From a bacterium (GTDB lineage: Bacteria; Cyanobacteriota; Vampirovibrionia; Obscuribacterales; Obscuribacteraceae), in NCBI GenBank assembly GCA_030431355.1, contig JAUIJG010000219.1, positions 1 through 8,553 of the forward strand: a stretch of DNA of 8,553 nucleotides, in the 5' to 3' direction. Of the stretch, positions 1-6,469 are shown piece after piece (within the stretch, counting starts at the first letter, position 1; each line of letters starts with the position of its first letter). Under the pieces are notes generated by a model. It was not told where the DNA came from, did no database searches, and saw only the letters and a list, made by a program, of their open reading frames with translations. The position numbers were made by a program, and so were the translations under genes.

Positions 1-498
1 TTGAAAGAGAGCTGCCTTTTAGAAGAGTCCTTCGCCTCGTTCGGCATGACCGCTCTATGGACCGGTCTGACCCTTGGTCGTCTCACTGCAATAAAGCTAT
101 GCAAGCACTATTCATCTCTGACAATTATAGTGGGTGCCCTCACCCTGGCTGCCACCTGTTTGTCCCTGCTATTAGCCTCGCCAGAGCTGCCGGTGTTGGC
201 TCTATCTTTGGTATTCGTGCTCGGTCTCGGCTTTGGACCGGTGTTCCCGAATATAATCGCTGCCGGCACAAGTAAATATCCCAACAGCATCGGAACCGTA
301 ACCAGTATCATGATGCTTATTGGTGTCCCCGGCGGTATCCTCTTTCCCTGGCTCACCGGCATGATGGGTCAGGGCAACCAGATGCATGCCACCATTGCTA
401 TGCTCTTTCTTATGACGATCACCATCGCCACCACTATCCTTGCCACCGGAAAGGTTGGAAGCGAAGGGGTGCTAAAATTGATCCGCCAGGGTCGGTAG
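1..498 (+). CDS. MFS transporter, C-terminal half (5' end cut by window edge)
   Basis: This is the last 165 residues of an inner-membrane secondary transporter of the major facilitator superfamily. Long hydrophobic stretches at about residues 13-32, 41-61, 64-90, 97-121 and 127-149 fit the C-terminal group of transmembrane helices. A G-x-x-x-G-R-L element (residues 22-28) and a P-N-I-I-A segment (83-87) resemble fucose-permease-like MFS proteins. A complete MFS protein has about 400 residues and 12 helices, so roughly half is missing. The TTG at base 1 is only the first codon of the window; it should not be taken as the true start. The substrate cannot be read from this fragment. A sugar or small-molecule role is suggested only by the family resemblance and by the glycan genes nearby. 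The stop lies 17 bp before the next gene on the same strand, so the two may be co-transcribed. Confidence 0.8.
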   Translation: MKESCLLEESFASFGMTALWTGLTLGRLTAIKLCKHYSSLTIIVGALTLAATCLSLLLASPELPVLALSLVFVLGLGFGPVFPNIIAAGTSKYPNSIGTVTSIMMLIGVPGGILFPWLTGMMGQGNQMHATIAMLFLMTITIATTILATGKVGSEGVLKLIRQGR

Positions 499-515
499 AG
501 ATCTTAAGAACAGAG

Positions 516-1214
516 ATGTTAGAGGCTTTCGACAAAGTAATCTGGAAAGATGACAGGGCTATATTAAATGACCTGATATTCGCCCTTCAGCTCTCCAGAG
601 ACGTAGACTCCGTGAAAGCGGAGCTGGACCATGCTTGTTTTGTGCTCTACAAGCCCCGGGAGCTGGTGGAGCAGTACAAAACAATTTTGGAATTGTATAA
701 AGGAGCGAGATTCAAAAACATTCTGGAGATAGGTATCTGGAATGGTGGCAGTCTGGCGTTCTGGAACGAACTATTGGAGCCTGATAAGATTGTCGGTGTC
801 GATATAGTCTCCGAGTGTCCCAGCCCCTACTTTACTGAATACGCAAGCGATGACCTCCGTTGCTCCCGGATAGCGACTTTCTGGGGAGTGGATCAGGGAG
901 ATGGAGAGAAGCTTGATTCCATCGCCAGGACTAATTTCGATGGTGCCCTCGATCTGATTATTGATGACGGCTCCCACTTCTATGAGGAGACCAGAAGCAG
1001 TTTCTCTACTCTGTTCAAATATTTAAAAAGCGGCGGAGTATACGTGATTGAAGATTGGCAATGGTCATACTGGGAAGAATTTCAACACCACGAATATTTC
1101 GAAGGCAAGACCGATCTGTCTCTCTTTATTAAAGAGTTGATTCGAGACAGAGAGAAGGTTGGCATAGAAGCGATTGTCATTCAGTCTCGTATGGTCGCCT
1201 TGAAGAAAAGATAG
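516..1214 (+). CDS. MycE/CmcI-type class I SAM-dependent methyltransferase
   Basis: A predicted cytosolic methyltransferase of 232 residues. The SAM-binding loop I-L-E-I-G-I-W-N-G-G-S is at residues 69-79, and the acidic residue at the end of strand 2 is D96 in V-G-V-D. D-L-I-I-D-D-G-S-H is at 146-154 and V-I-E-D at 177-180. In the MycE/CmcI group (macrolide sugar O-methyltransferase and cephamycin enzyme), the Asp of the I-D-D segment and the E-D pair bind a divalent metal. Retention of both suggests a metal-dependent O-methyltransferase, plausibly acting on a sugar hydroxyl, but the substrate is inferred only from context. The protein is clearly paralogous to the one at 2116-2910, sharing W-G-V-D-Q, P-S-P-Y-F and the E-D-W-x-W-x-x-W region, but it lacks that protein's last 30 or so residues. 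The ATG at 516 has only a weak purine-rich stretch (ACAGAG) in front. The gene converges on the minus-strand operon with a 15-bp gap. Confidence 0.88.
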   Translation: MLEAFDKVIWKDDRAILNDLIFALQLSRDVDSVKAELDHACFVLYKPRELVEQYKTILELYKGARFKNILEIGIWNGGSLAFWNELLEPDKIVGVDIVSECPSPYFTEYASDDLRCSRIATFWGVDQGDGEKLDSIARTNFDGALDLIIDDGSHFYEETRSSFSTLFKYLKSGGVYVIEDWQWSYWEEFQHHEYFEGKTDLSLFIKELIRDREKVGIEAIVIQSRMVALKKR

Positions 1215-1229
1215 ATCTTGTCGCCTTTT

Positions 1230-2105
1230 CTAGGCCTTTTTCCGCAGAGTGACCACAGCTTGCTTGGCTCCGTCTCTGGGGTCGTAGAAGTCTATTACGT
1301 CGAATTTTTTGGTCCAGTGAAGTCTGAAAAATTCCGGCGGAACTATGGCTTCACCATAACTGGCATGGTCTCTGGGTCCGCCACCGCCACCAATATCAAA
1401 GTAGAGGAACTCTCCTCTTTCGTACTTGAGCTTGGCTTCTTGCACAGACTCGTCGGTATCGAAGATCTTGGCGAGCATGGCGAACCAGTCGTGGTCAAAA
1501 GATTCCTGATCTCTGAAGGATGCGCAGAAGTCGATGAAGCGTTTACCCTGGGTTGTTAAAAACACTACGCCGCCAGGTTTTAGGACCCTGGCGAACTCCT
1601 CCATCCAGGCAAGGTTGCAGGTCTCGTTCAGGTGAGTAAAAACAGAATAGGCGTAGAGAATATCGAAGCTGTTGTCCGGATATTTCAGGGGGGGCATCAT
1701 GCTGTTCTGGGAAAAATTACCTGCCGGATAAGCACTCTGGCATCGCTTGACGTATTCAATGTCCACGTCGGTGCCATATAGGTTTTCGTGATCAACGCCC
1801 TTCCAAAAGTATCTAAGATGTCTTCCCCAGCCACAGCCAAAATCGAGGATCTTTGTGTCTTTGTCTATTTTCTTGCCTAGCTCTTCGGAATAAGCCAAGA
1901 TTCTTCGATAAAACGGATACGCCTCCAGAAGGGCGTATTCTCCGGCTGAGCCATTTGTCCATATTTGAATTTGCTCGTCAGGAAAGGAGGGATAGACTAC
2001 GCCATCTATCTCATTGTTATCAACCGTTTTGACAAGGGTATTGAACCAGTCATCGCCGTAGGCTTCGGAAAGATCGATTTCACGTATTTTTGTGACTAGG
2101 CCCAT
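1230..2105 (-). CDS. Class I SAM-dependent methyltransferase (Methyltransf_11/25-like)
   Basis: A predicted cytosolic methyltransferase of 291 residues and the last gene of the four-gene minus-strand operon. The glycine-rich SAM motif I-L-D-F-G-C-G-W-G-R is at residues 86-95, with the strand-2 acid at D113 (G-T-D-V-D). F-D-I-L-Y-A-Y-S-V-F-T-H-L at 147-159 and A-R-V-L-K-P-G-G at 172-179 are the usual motif II/III elements of small-molecule methyltransferases. An N-terminal segment of about 80 residues precedes the Rossmann core and may form a substrate lid. Downstream of the core is an unusual run of five glycines (239-243) and a P-P-E-F-F segment. It is not a paralog of the two MycE/CmcI-like proteins beside it. 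The acceptor cannot be identified; a glycan or sugar-lipid is inferred from context. The ATG at 2105 has a good GAGGG ribosome site 7 nt upstream, which overlaps the stop codon of the preceding gene. Confidence 0.87.
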   Translation of the reverse strand: MGLVTKIREIDLSEAYGDDWFNTLVKTVDNNEIDGVVYPSFPDEQIQIWTNGSAGEYALLEAYPFYRRILAYSEELGKKIDKDTKILDFGCGWGRHLRYFWKGVDHENLYGTDVDIEYVKRCQSAYPAGNFSQNSMMPPLKYPDNSFDILYAYSVFTHLNETCNLAWMEEFARVLKPGGVVFLTTQGKRFIDFCASFRDQESFDHDWFAMLAKIFDTDESVQEAKLKYERGEFLYFDIGGGGGPRDHASYGEAIVPPEFFRLHWTKKFDVIDFYDPRDGAKQAVVTLRKKA

Positions 2106-2115
2106 TTGTATTCCC

Positions 2116-2910
2116 TCAATCCAGAACCCTTACAGGAAGCGGAGCATCTAAGTTCATGAACTCCCTTCTACTAATATAACTTTCCAGGCTGAAATCTTCG
2201 TCCAACTCGATGTCACCTTTCTCTATCACCACAAATCCTGGTAAAACAGTCAACTTTGCCGCAACTGCGTCCCGCACCGAGCCTATCATCTCCATGATTT
2301 CTGTTATCAGTTTAGTCAGCTCTGTCTCGTTATAGAAATAGGGATCTTCATAGTGTTCAGGCCAGTGACCCCAGGCCCAGTCTTCAATAATGTAGATGCC
2401 ACCCGGCTGTAGCAGGGGAAAAAGTGTTTCGAAGCTGGTTTTAGTGGCTTGATAAAGATGAGAGGCATCGTCAAAGATTAGATCCGGTGCAGAGTCAAAC
2501 TCTTCTTTTACGATCAGCTTTAGCTTGGCGGTATCGGTCTGGTCCACTCCCCAGAATTGTTTTACTTTGTCTTTCAGATTTCTCTTGTTCAAATACTTTT
2601 CAAAATAAGGGCTGGGATTCTTCTCCTGAAGATCAATTCCTACCAATTTCATCGGCGAAAACAATTCGCTCCAGAGTACCAGACTGCCACCATCCCACAT
2701 TCCTATTTCGAGAATGTTTCTGGCGACAAAACCTTCTTTGCCTTTGAAGAAAGCTTCGTATTGGTCCATTAACTCTTTGACTTTATAAAATTGGAAGCAC
2801 TCGTTGCCCTGGTCCCAATCGTCATTTTTGAAGTGCTCAAGGCGGAATACAAGATCATTGAGGACCATTCTGTCTTCTTGCCACTTCATCCGTTTAAACA
2901 TTGACTCCAA
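2116..2910 (-). CDS. MycE/CmcI-type class I SAM-dependent methyltransferase, TTG start
   Basis: A predicted methyltransferase of 264 residues and third gene of the minus-strand operon. N-I-L-E-I-G-M-W-D-G-G-S at residues 65-76 is the SAM loop and D93 the strand-2 acid. D-L-I-F-D-D-A-S-H (143-151) and I-I-E-D (174-177) match the metal- and substrate-binding region of the MycE/CmcI group. It is a diverged paralog of the plus-strand protein at 516-1214 across nearly its full length, with about 30 additional C-terminal residues. An O-methyltransferase acting on a sugar is a reasonable inference, not shown. I chose the TTG at 2910 because AGGAG lies 7 nt before it. The ATG three codons downstream (2901) would be 16 nt from that site, so it is less likely. 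The preceding stop is 10 nt upstream, which suggests translational coupling. Confidence 0.88.
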   Translation of the reverse strand: MESMFKRMKWQEDRMVLNDLVFRLEHFKNDDWDQGNECFQFYKVKELMDQYEAFFKGKEGFVARNILEIGMWDGGSLVLWSELFSPMKLVGIDLQEKNPSPYFEKYLNKRNLKDKVKQFWGVDQTDTAKLKLIVKEEFDSAPDLIFDDASHLYQATKTSFETLFPLLQPGGIYIIEDWAWGHWPEHYEDPYFYNETELTKLITEIMEMIGSVRDAVAAKLTVLPGFVVIEKGDIELDEDFSLESYISRREFMNLDAPLPVRVLD

Positions 2911-2920
2911 GCGTTTTCTC

Positions 2921-4834
2921 CTATTTCTTAACTTCTATCGGCTCGACAATCAATCTGATCGTTGAGGCAACTCTCCAGGACCTGCTGGTTTTAACTCTTT
3001 TAATTGTGTCTTTTAGATACTTTTCGTAGTTTCGGCTGCACTCAATATTTTTGATTTGCTTCAGACTTTCCGGTATGCGATCTTCTGCTGAAATATTGTC
3101 AATTAACAACTTGTTGGTGTCACGCAGTACTTTGGTATATCTCCAGGAAGGGCTTTCTAAGAGACCTCGTAAACGATTCTCTAATGCTGTGATTCGCTCC
3201 CTGGAGTTATATATGGTGCCGGGAGAATAGCTACTTCTGCCAAGGATACCCAGCGTTTCAAATAATAGTTTGCGAACAATAATCAGTTCATTATTGAGCC
3301 TCGTGATTTTTTCCTGATTTGAGGCACCGGATCTAAGAGAGGATTGTCTGAAATCATGGGCAAAGCCGCCCTGCTCTTCAATAATCGAAATCACTTCCGC
3401 CATACTGATGATCACACGGTCGAAGAGCACAGTGCCTTTGAGGGGGAATTTCTCTTTCTTATTCGACCAGGCTTTGCCTATCTCCTGAACTTCAGAGATC
3501 AGGTTGATAAAGAAATCTCGACTGTATGCGTAGGCAAAACCACTATCTGATTTGCCGATTTTTCTTGAGGCGAGAGGCATGTGTACAACTGAACTTTTCA
3601 TGCTGAGCCTGAGCAAGTACTCGATGGTTGATAGATGACTGAGCTTTCTGTTGAAGCCTTTTCCGATATTGTCTGCCCTAAATACAACCGTCATGTCATT
3701 AAGCAGTGCTTTGTGAGGTTGCTCGATTAGCATGTCAACCAGCTCTTCGTTGGAGAATGTTGTCTCACCGTTATTGGATATTTTGCTAGTTGTGGAGTCA
3801 TCCCGTTTTGCATCAAAGTAGGGATGATCACCCAGCAAAAGCACAGCTGCACTTTCAGTCTTCATCCTAATCAATAGCGAATCAATCTCCTTCGCCATCT
3901 CGGAGAATGCACTTCCGGGAATCAATATGAACTTTCCTCTGGCTCTCTTCAAGCATTCATTGAGGAGCTCTTCCCTGGTCAAATCTCCGGGACAAACCCA
4001 GGTGAATAGCTTTCTTTGTTGGACCAGCGCTTGACCGGACAAGCTCTCTACAAGCCTTTTCTGATCTTCTCCGCCTGGTGCCAAGATTTCAAAACTACTG
4101 GAAACTTTGCTAATAGCGGTTAGATATCCAGACAAAACCTTTTCATTAACGGTCAAAGGAAGGCAAACTGTAATTTGCGCATTTGAAACAGACTTACTCT
4201 CTGAAGCTGTTTTTTTTGTTCTGGCTGACTTACTACTAACCGGGAGCGCCGGGGCCATAACCTGTCGAGGCATAATCGATCGTGGCATAACCTGCTTTGA
4301 ATCAGACTTTGAAGCAGATGCCTCTGTTTTGCGTTGTATGTTCTTTTGAACTCCTTTAGGCTTTATGGAACTTGCGACAGGCGCGGCCGGTGTCACCGCT
4401 TTTCCTTGGACTGCCTTCGCTGGGATTTTTCTATTTCTTGAGATATCTCCAGCCGCCAATTTCTTGAGCAACAACTCCAATTCAGGATTTAAAATGCCAT
4501 CAACATCGATGGCCTCAGGTCTAATGAATTTCAATAGTTGCAGATAACTATCTATTTCATCGCTTTTAAACTCTATCCATGTCTGCCGGCCTACCGTTTG
4601 CAGACCCAGAGAAAAGTGCTCCAGATCTTTTGCCCTGGAAACAATGACGAGAGGTGTGCTCGCCGAATGGTGTTTGAGCAGCTTCTTAACCAGGCTCCGG
4701 GTCTGGAGCGGCTCTCTTTCTGTCACCACGATCACTGCCCTCGGCTGAGAATTTCTCAATCGATGTATCGCTTTCAATACAGGGTAGTTGAGTGTGCTGG
4801 TGTCTTCTTTTTTGTTGCTAAGTTTGGATTCCAT
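2921..4834 (-). CDS. Large glycosyltransferase-like protein with degenerate GT-A core and two C-terminal SWR motifs
   Basis: A 637-residue protein, second gene of the minus-strand operon. Residues about 32-125 look like an alternating alpha/beta domain. Residues 130-220 are a Lys/Ser/Ala/Pro-rich linker containing a short tandem repeat. Residues about 220-430 resemble a family 2 (GT-A) glycosyltransferase: N-E-C-L-K-R-A-R-G-K-F-I-L-I (292-305) matches the segment that normally leads into the catalytic D-x-D. Here that position reads P-G-S-A-F (306-310), so the metal-binding acids are not visible. Residues about 505-560 are helix-prone. S-P-S-W-R-Y-T-K-V-L-R (561-571) and S-R-S-W-R-V-A-S-T-I-R (617-627) are two copies of an S-x-S-W-R motif often found near the ends of polysaccharide-cluster glycosyltransferases. 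I see no signal peptide or membrane helix. It could be an inactive glycosyltransferase relative, a scaffold, or a divergent active enzyme. The ATG at 4834 has GAGGG 9 nt upstream. Confidence 0.72.
   Translation of the reverse strand: MESKLSNKKEDTSTLNYPVLKAIHRLRNSQPRAVIVVTEREPLQTRSLVKKLLKHHSASTPLVIVSRAKDLEHFSLGLQTVGRQTWIEFKSDEIDSYLQLLKFIRPEAIDVDGILNPELELLLKKLAAGDISRNRKIPAKAVQGKAVTPAAPVASSIKPKGVQKNIQRKTEASASKSDSKQVMPRSIMPRQVMAPALPVSSKSARTKKTASESKSVSNAQITVCLPLTVNEKVLSGYLTAISKVSSSFEILAPGGEDQKRLVESLSGQALVQQRKLFTWVCPGDLTREELLNECLKRARGKFILIPGSAFSEMAKEIDSLLIRMKTESAAVLLLGDHPYFDAKRDDSTTSKISNNGETTFSNEELVDMLIEQPHKALLNDMTVVFRADNIGKGFNRKLSHLSTIEYLLRLSMKSSVVHMPLASRKIGKSDSGFAYAYSRDFFINLISEVQEIGKAWSNKKEKFPLKGTVLFDRVIISMAEVISIIEEQGGFAHDFRQSSLRSGASNQEKITRLNNELIIVRKLLFETLGILGRSSYSPGTIYNSRERITALENRLRGLLESPSWRYTKVLRDTNKLLIDNISAEDRIPESLKQIKNIECSRNYEKYLKDTIKRVKTSRSWRVASTIRLIVEPIEVKK
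4256..4300 (-). repeat. Three tandem 15-bp units inside the linker of the SWR-motif protein
   Basis: On the plus strand three consecutive 15-base units begin CATAACCTG (4256), CATAATCGA (4271) and CATAACCTG (4286). Units 1 and 2 share a C-G-A/T-G-G ending. In the encoded protein they give the pentapeptides S-K-Q-V-M, P-R-S-I-M and P-R-Q-V-M (residues 179-193). The repeat keeps the reading frame, so gain or loss of a unit would change linker length without a frameshift. Confidence 0.7.
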
Positions 4835-4846
4835 TATTCAAGACCC

Positions 4847-6325
4847 TCAGACCGGAACCTGGGAACTGGATAATTCGGCGTATTTCAAATCATTGGAAAT
4901 CGCCAGCAATCTGACAGCACCGGATCTGTTGTTCGAGTAAAATTCAAAACCGCAGGCCATTGAGTTCACTCCCAATTTGCCGGCAAGATCCTCTCTGGTT
5001 CGCGATGTTCTACCGGTGCCTAAAATTCTATCTTCGTCCACCAGCAAAAGTTGAATGGATTCGAGAGGATTTTTTGAATCCAGCGCCCAGCCTTCCACGA
5101 AAAGCTTGCCGCTGGAGGCGAACATCTTTTCTACCTCGCCTTTAATTGATTTGGTGGCGGCAAGTTTGGTTCCGTTCAGATTCAGGATTCCATCCTTGTC
5201 GATTGAGTATTCCCCTCGATTGAGGCATAAGTCCATGAATTGACGCTGCTTCCCATGGGCAGCTTTAGTTGCTTCCAGATATGCCCTGCCATGGTGTTCA
5301 TCCGGTTCGAGGTAAGCTCCTTCGGCCCACTCATTCCAGGCATTTATGAAAATGAAACGTCTCTCCGGGCTGCTTTGATTCTCTTTTGTCCAGTCGATCA
5401 GCTCTCTAAGCCAGTGTTCGTAGAGCTCAGGGCTTGAACCGTGGCAGACGAAGGCTTTGTCTTCTCTCCTGGCGGTATTGTCCCAACTAGGAAAAATCCC
5501 CCGGTAGAGTTCATAGTCAGGGGTGTTGCGGTGCACAGACTTAAAAAGAATCTCTTGATAGTCTAGAACAGTAGCCTGGAACTCATCGTCTTCTTGCAGT
5601 GGTATCACCTGTAGAGGCTGAGTGGAAATGCCGTGGGGCGGAAACTCCAGGGCGGCATCGTAACCTTCTTCCTGAGGATTTGTCTCCTCATCATACTTTT
5701 GAAAAGTGTTTGCTCTTACAACATGCAGACCTTCGAATCCTCTTTCTATCATGATTTCATTCCAGAGCGCGATACTCTTGGATGGATTCTCAAGCTGTCT
5801 GGTGTCATAGACAATCAGCATCGGTTTATCGTCGACCCTGATGTAGCGGCGGTCTTTGAAAGCGGGCATGAGGGATTCGATGAAGTCTTCGGCCACCGCA
5901 TCGGAGTAGGTTTGTTGCATCAAGACTTCTTGCTCAGAACCATCCCAGCGACGGGTCCAGTTTTCATTTGCCCAACAGAGGCAAAAGGGCATGTCCGTCT
6001 CTTTTGACTCAATAAAATTCTCCACCGGTTTTTCTAGAAGGCGCTTGCCTGGACCGAACCAGTAGTGATAGAAGCAGAATCCGTACACACCGTACTCTTT
6101 GGCAAGTTCTGTTTGTCTCTGCATCACTTCAGGGAGCCTGAGATCGTAGTAGCCCAGCTCTGTGGGTCTTTTCGGCTGTAGATGATCAAAAAACAGAGGT
6201 TTGGCTGCAGTGACTTTGTGCCACTCCGTAAAGCCTTTGCCCCACCACTCATCGTTTTCCTTAATTGGATGAAACTGTGGCAGATAGAAGCAGATTAGCT
6301 TCGTTTCAGTGTTTCCTTCCGGCAT
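4847..6325 (-). CDS. WbsX-family (GH99-like) glycosyltransferase with a C-terminal accessory domain
   Basis: The first gene of the minus-strand operon encodes 492 residues. Residues 1-360 carry the WbsX hallmarks: C-F-Y-L-P-Q-F-H-P (12-20), W-W-G-K-G-F-T-E-W (27-35), Y-G-F-C-F-Y-H-Y-W-F (81-90), W-A-N-E-N-W-T-R-R-W-D-G (118-129) and I-N-A-W-N-E-W-A-E-G (327-336). This family is related to glycoside hydrolase family 99 and is common in O-antigen, capsule and exopolysaccharide clusters. Members are annotated as glycosyltransferases, although a hydrolase-like chemistry has not been excluded. Residues about 405-490 form an added domain beginning L-F-V-E-G-W-A-L-D, which looks beta-rich. Similar G-W-A-x-D modules accompany other glycan enzymes and may bind substrate. 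I see no signal peptide, so it is probably cytoplasmic. The ATG at 6325 has a weak AGAG 4 nt upstream. As the first gene it likely uses a promoter in the divergent region 6326-6469. Confidence 0.88.
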   Translation of the reverse strand: MPEGNTETKLICFYLPQFHPIKENDEWWGKGFTEWHKVTAAKPLFFDHLQPKRPTELGYYDLRLPEVMQRQTELAKEYGVYGFCFYHYWFGPGKRLLEKPVENFIESKETDMPFCLCWANENWTRRWDGSEQEVLMQQTYSDAVAEDFIESLMPAFKDRRYIRVDDKPMLIVYDTRQLENPSKSIALWNEIMIERGFEGLHVVRANTFQKYDEETNPQEEGYDAALEFPPHGISTQPLQVIPLQEDDEFQATVLDYQEILFKSVHRNTPDYELYRGIFPSWDNTARREDKAFVCHGSSPELYEHWLRELIDWTKENQSSPERRFIFINAWNEWAEGAYLEPDEHHGRAYLEATKAAHGKQRQFMDLCLNRGEYSIDKDGILNLNGTKLAATKSIKGEVEKMFASSGKLFVEGWALDSKNPLESIQLLLVDEDRILGTGRTSRTREDLAGKLGVNSMACGFEFYSNNRSGAVRLLAISNDLKYAELSSSQVPV

Positions 6326-6469
6326 AATTCTCTAAAATAACCCTCGGTCGCCCCCGATCTTAACTCGATTCGGTATGACTAAGAGCGGCATCGTTGCTAA
6401 AATAAATCGCATCTTTATGCTCTTATCGGCAGTCCGTTTCCAGGTAGTTTTCGGAGATTAGAAGATCAA
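6326..6469. promoter_or_regulatory. Divergent intergenic region with promoters for the minus-strand operon and the plus-strand methyltransferase
   Basis: This 144-bp gap separates two outward-facing transcription units and is the longest non-coding stretch in the window. It should therefore contain at least one promoter in each direction. A nine-base direct repeat, CTAAAATAA, occurs at 6332-6340 and 6397-6405. No strong minus-strand sigma-70-like promoter could be picked by eye. No coding sequence, RNA gene or clear terminator is visible. Confidence 0.55.
6394..6421 (+). promoter_or_regulatory. Weak sigma-70-like promoter candidate for the plus-strand methyltransferase
   Basis: TTGCTA at 6394-6399 and TATGCT at 6416-6421 are separated by 16 bp. 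Each matches four of six bases of the TTGACA/TATAAT consensus. The pair lies about 50 bp before the ATG at 6470. A match of this quality can arise by chance, so this is only a candidate. Confidence 0.22.

Noticed and set aside
1..3. TTG at base 1 as the start of the MFS protein
   Set aside because: The encoded protein has only about half of the usual MFS helices, and the frame is open to the window edge; it is a truncated gene.
1205..1230. GAAAAG/CTTTTC inverted repeat between the convergent genes as a bidirectional terminator
   Set aside because: The stem is only 6 bp, A/T-rich, with a 14-nt loop, and it overlaps coding sequence. The T-runs nearby belong to the end of the minus-strand gene.
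1218..1559. Plus-strand open frame of 113 codons
   Set aside because: It lies wholly inside the minus-strand methyltransferase, which has clear SAM-binding motifs; the plus-strand translation shows no recognisable domain.
4538..4873. Plus-strand open frame of 111 codons
   Set aside because: It overlaps the N-terminal domain of the SWR-motif protein and crosses a well-formed operon junction on the other strand.
5633..6007. Plus-strand open frame of 124 codons
   Set aside because: It is antisense to the conserved catalytic part of the WbsX gene, and its translation resembles no known family.
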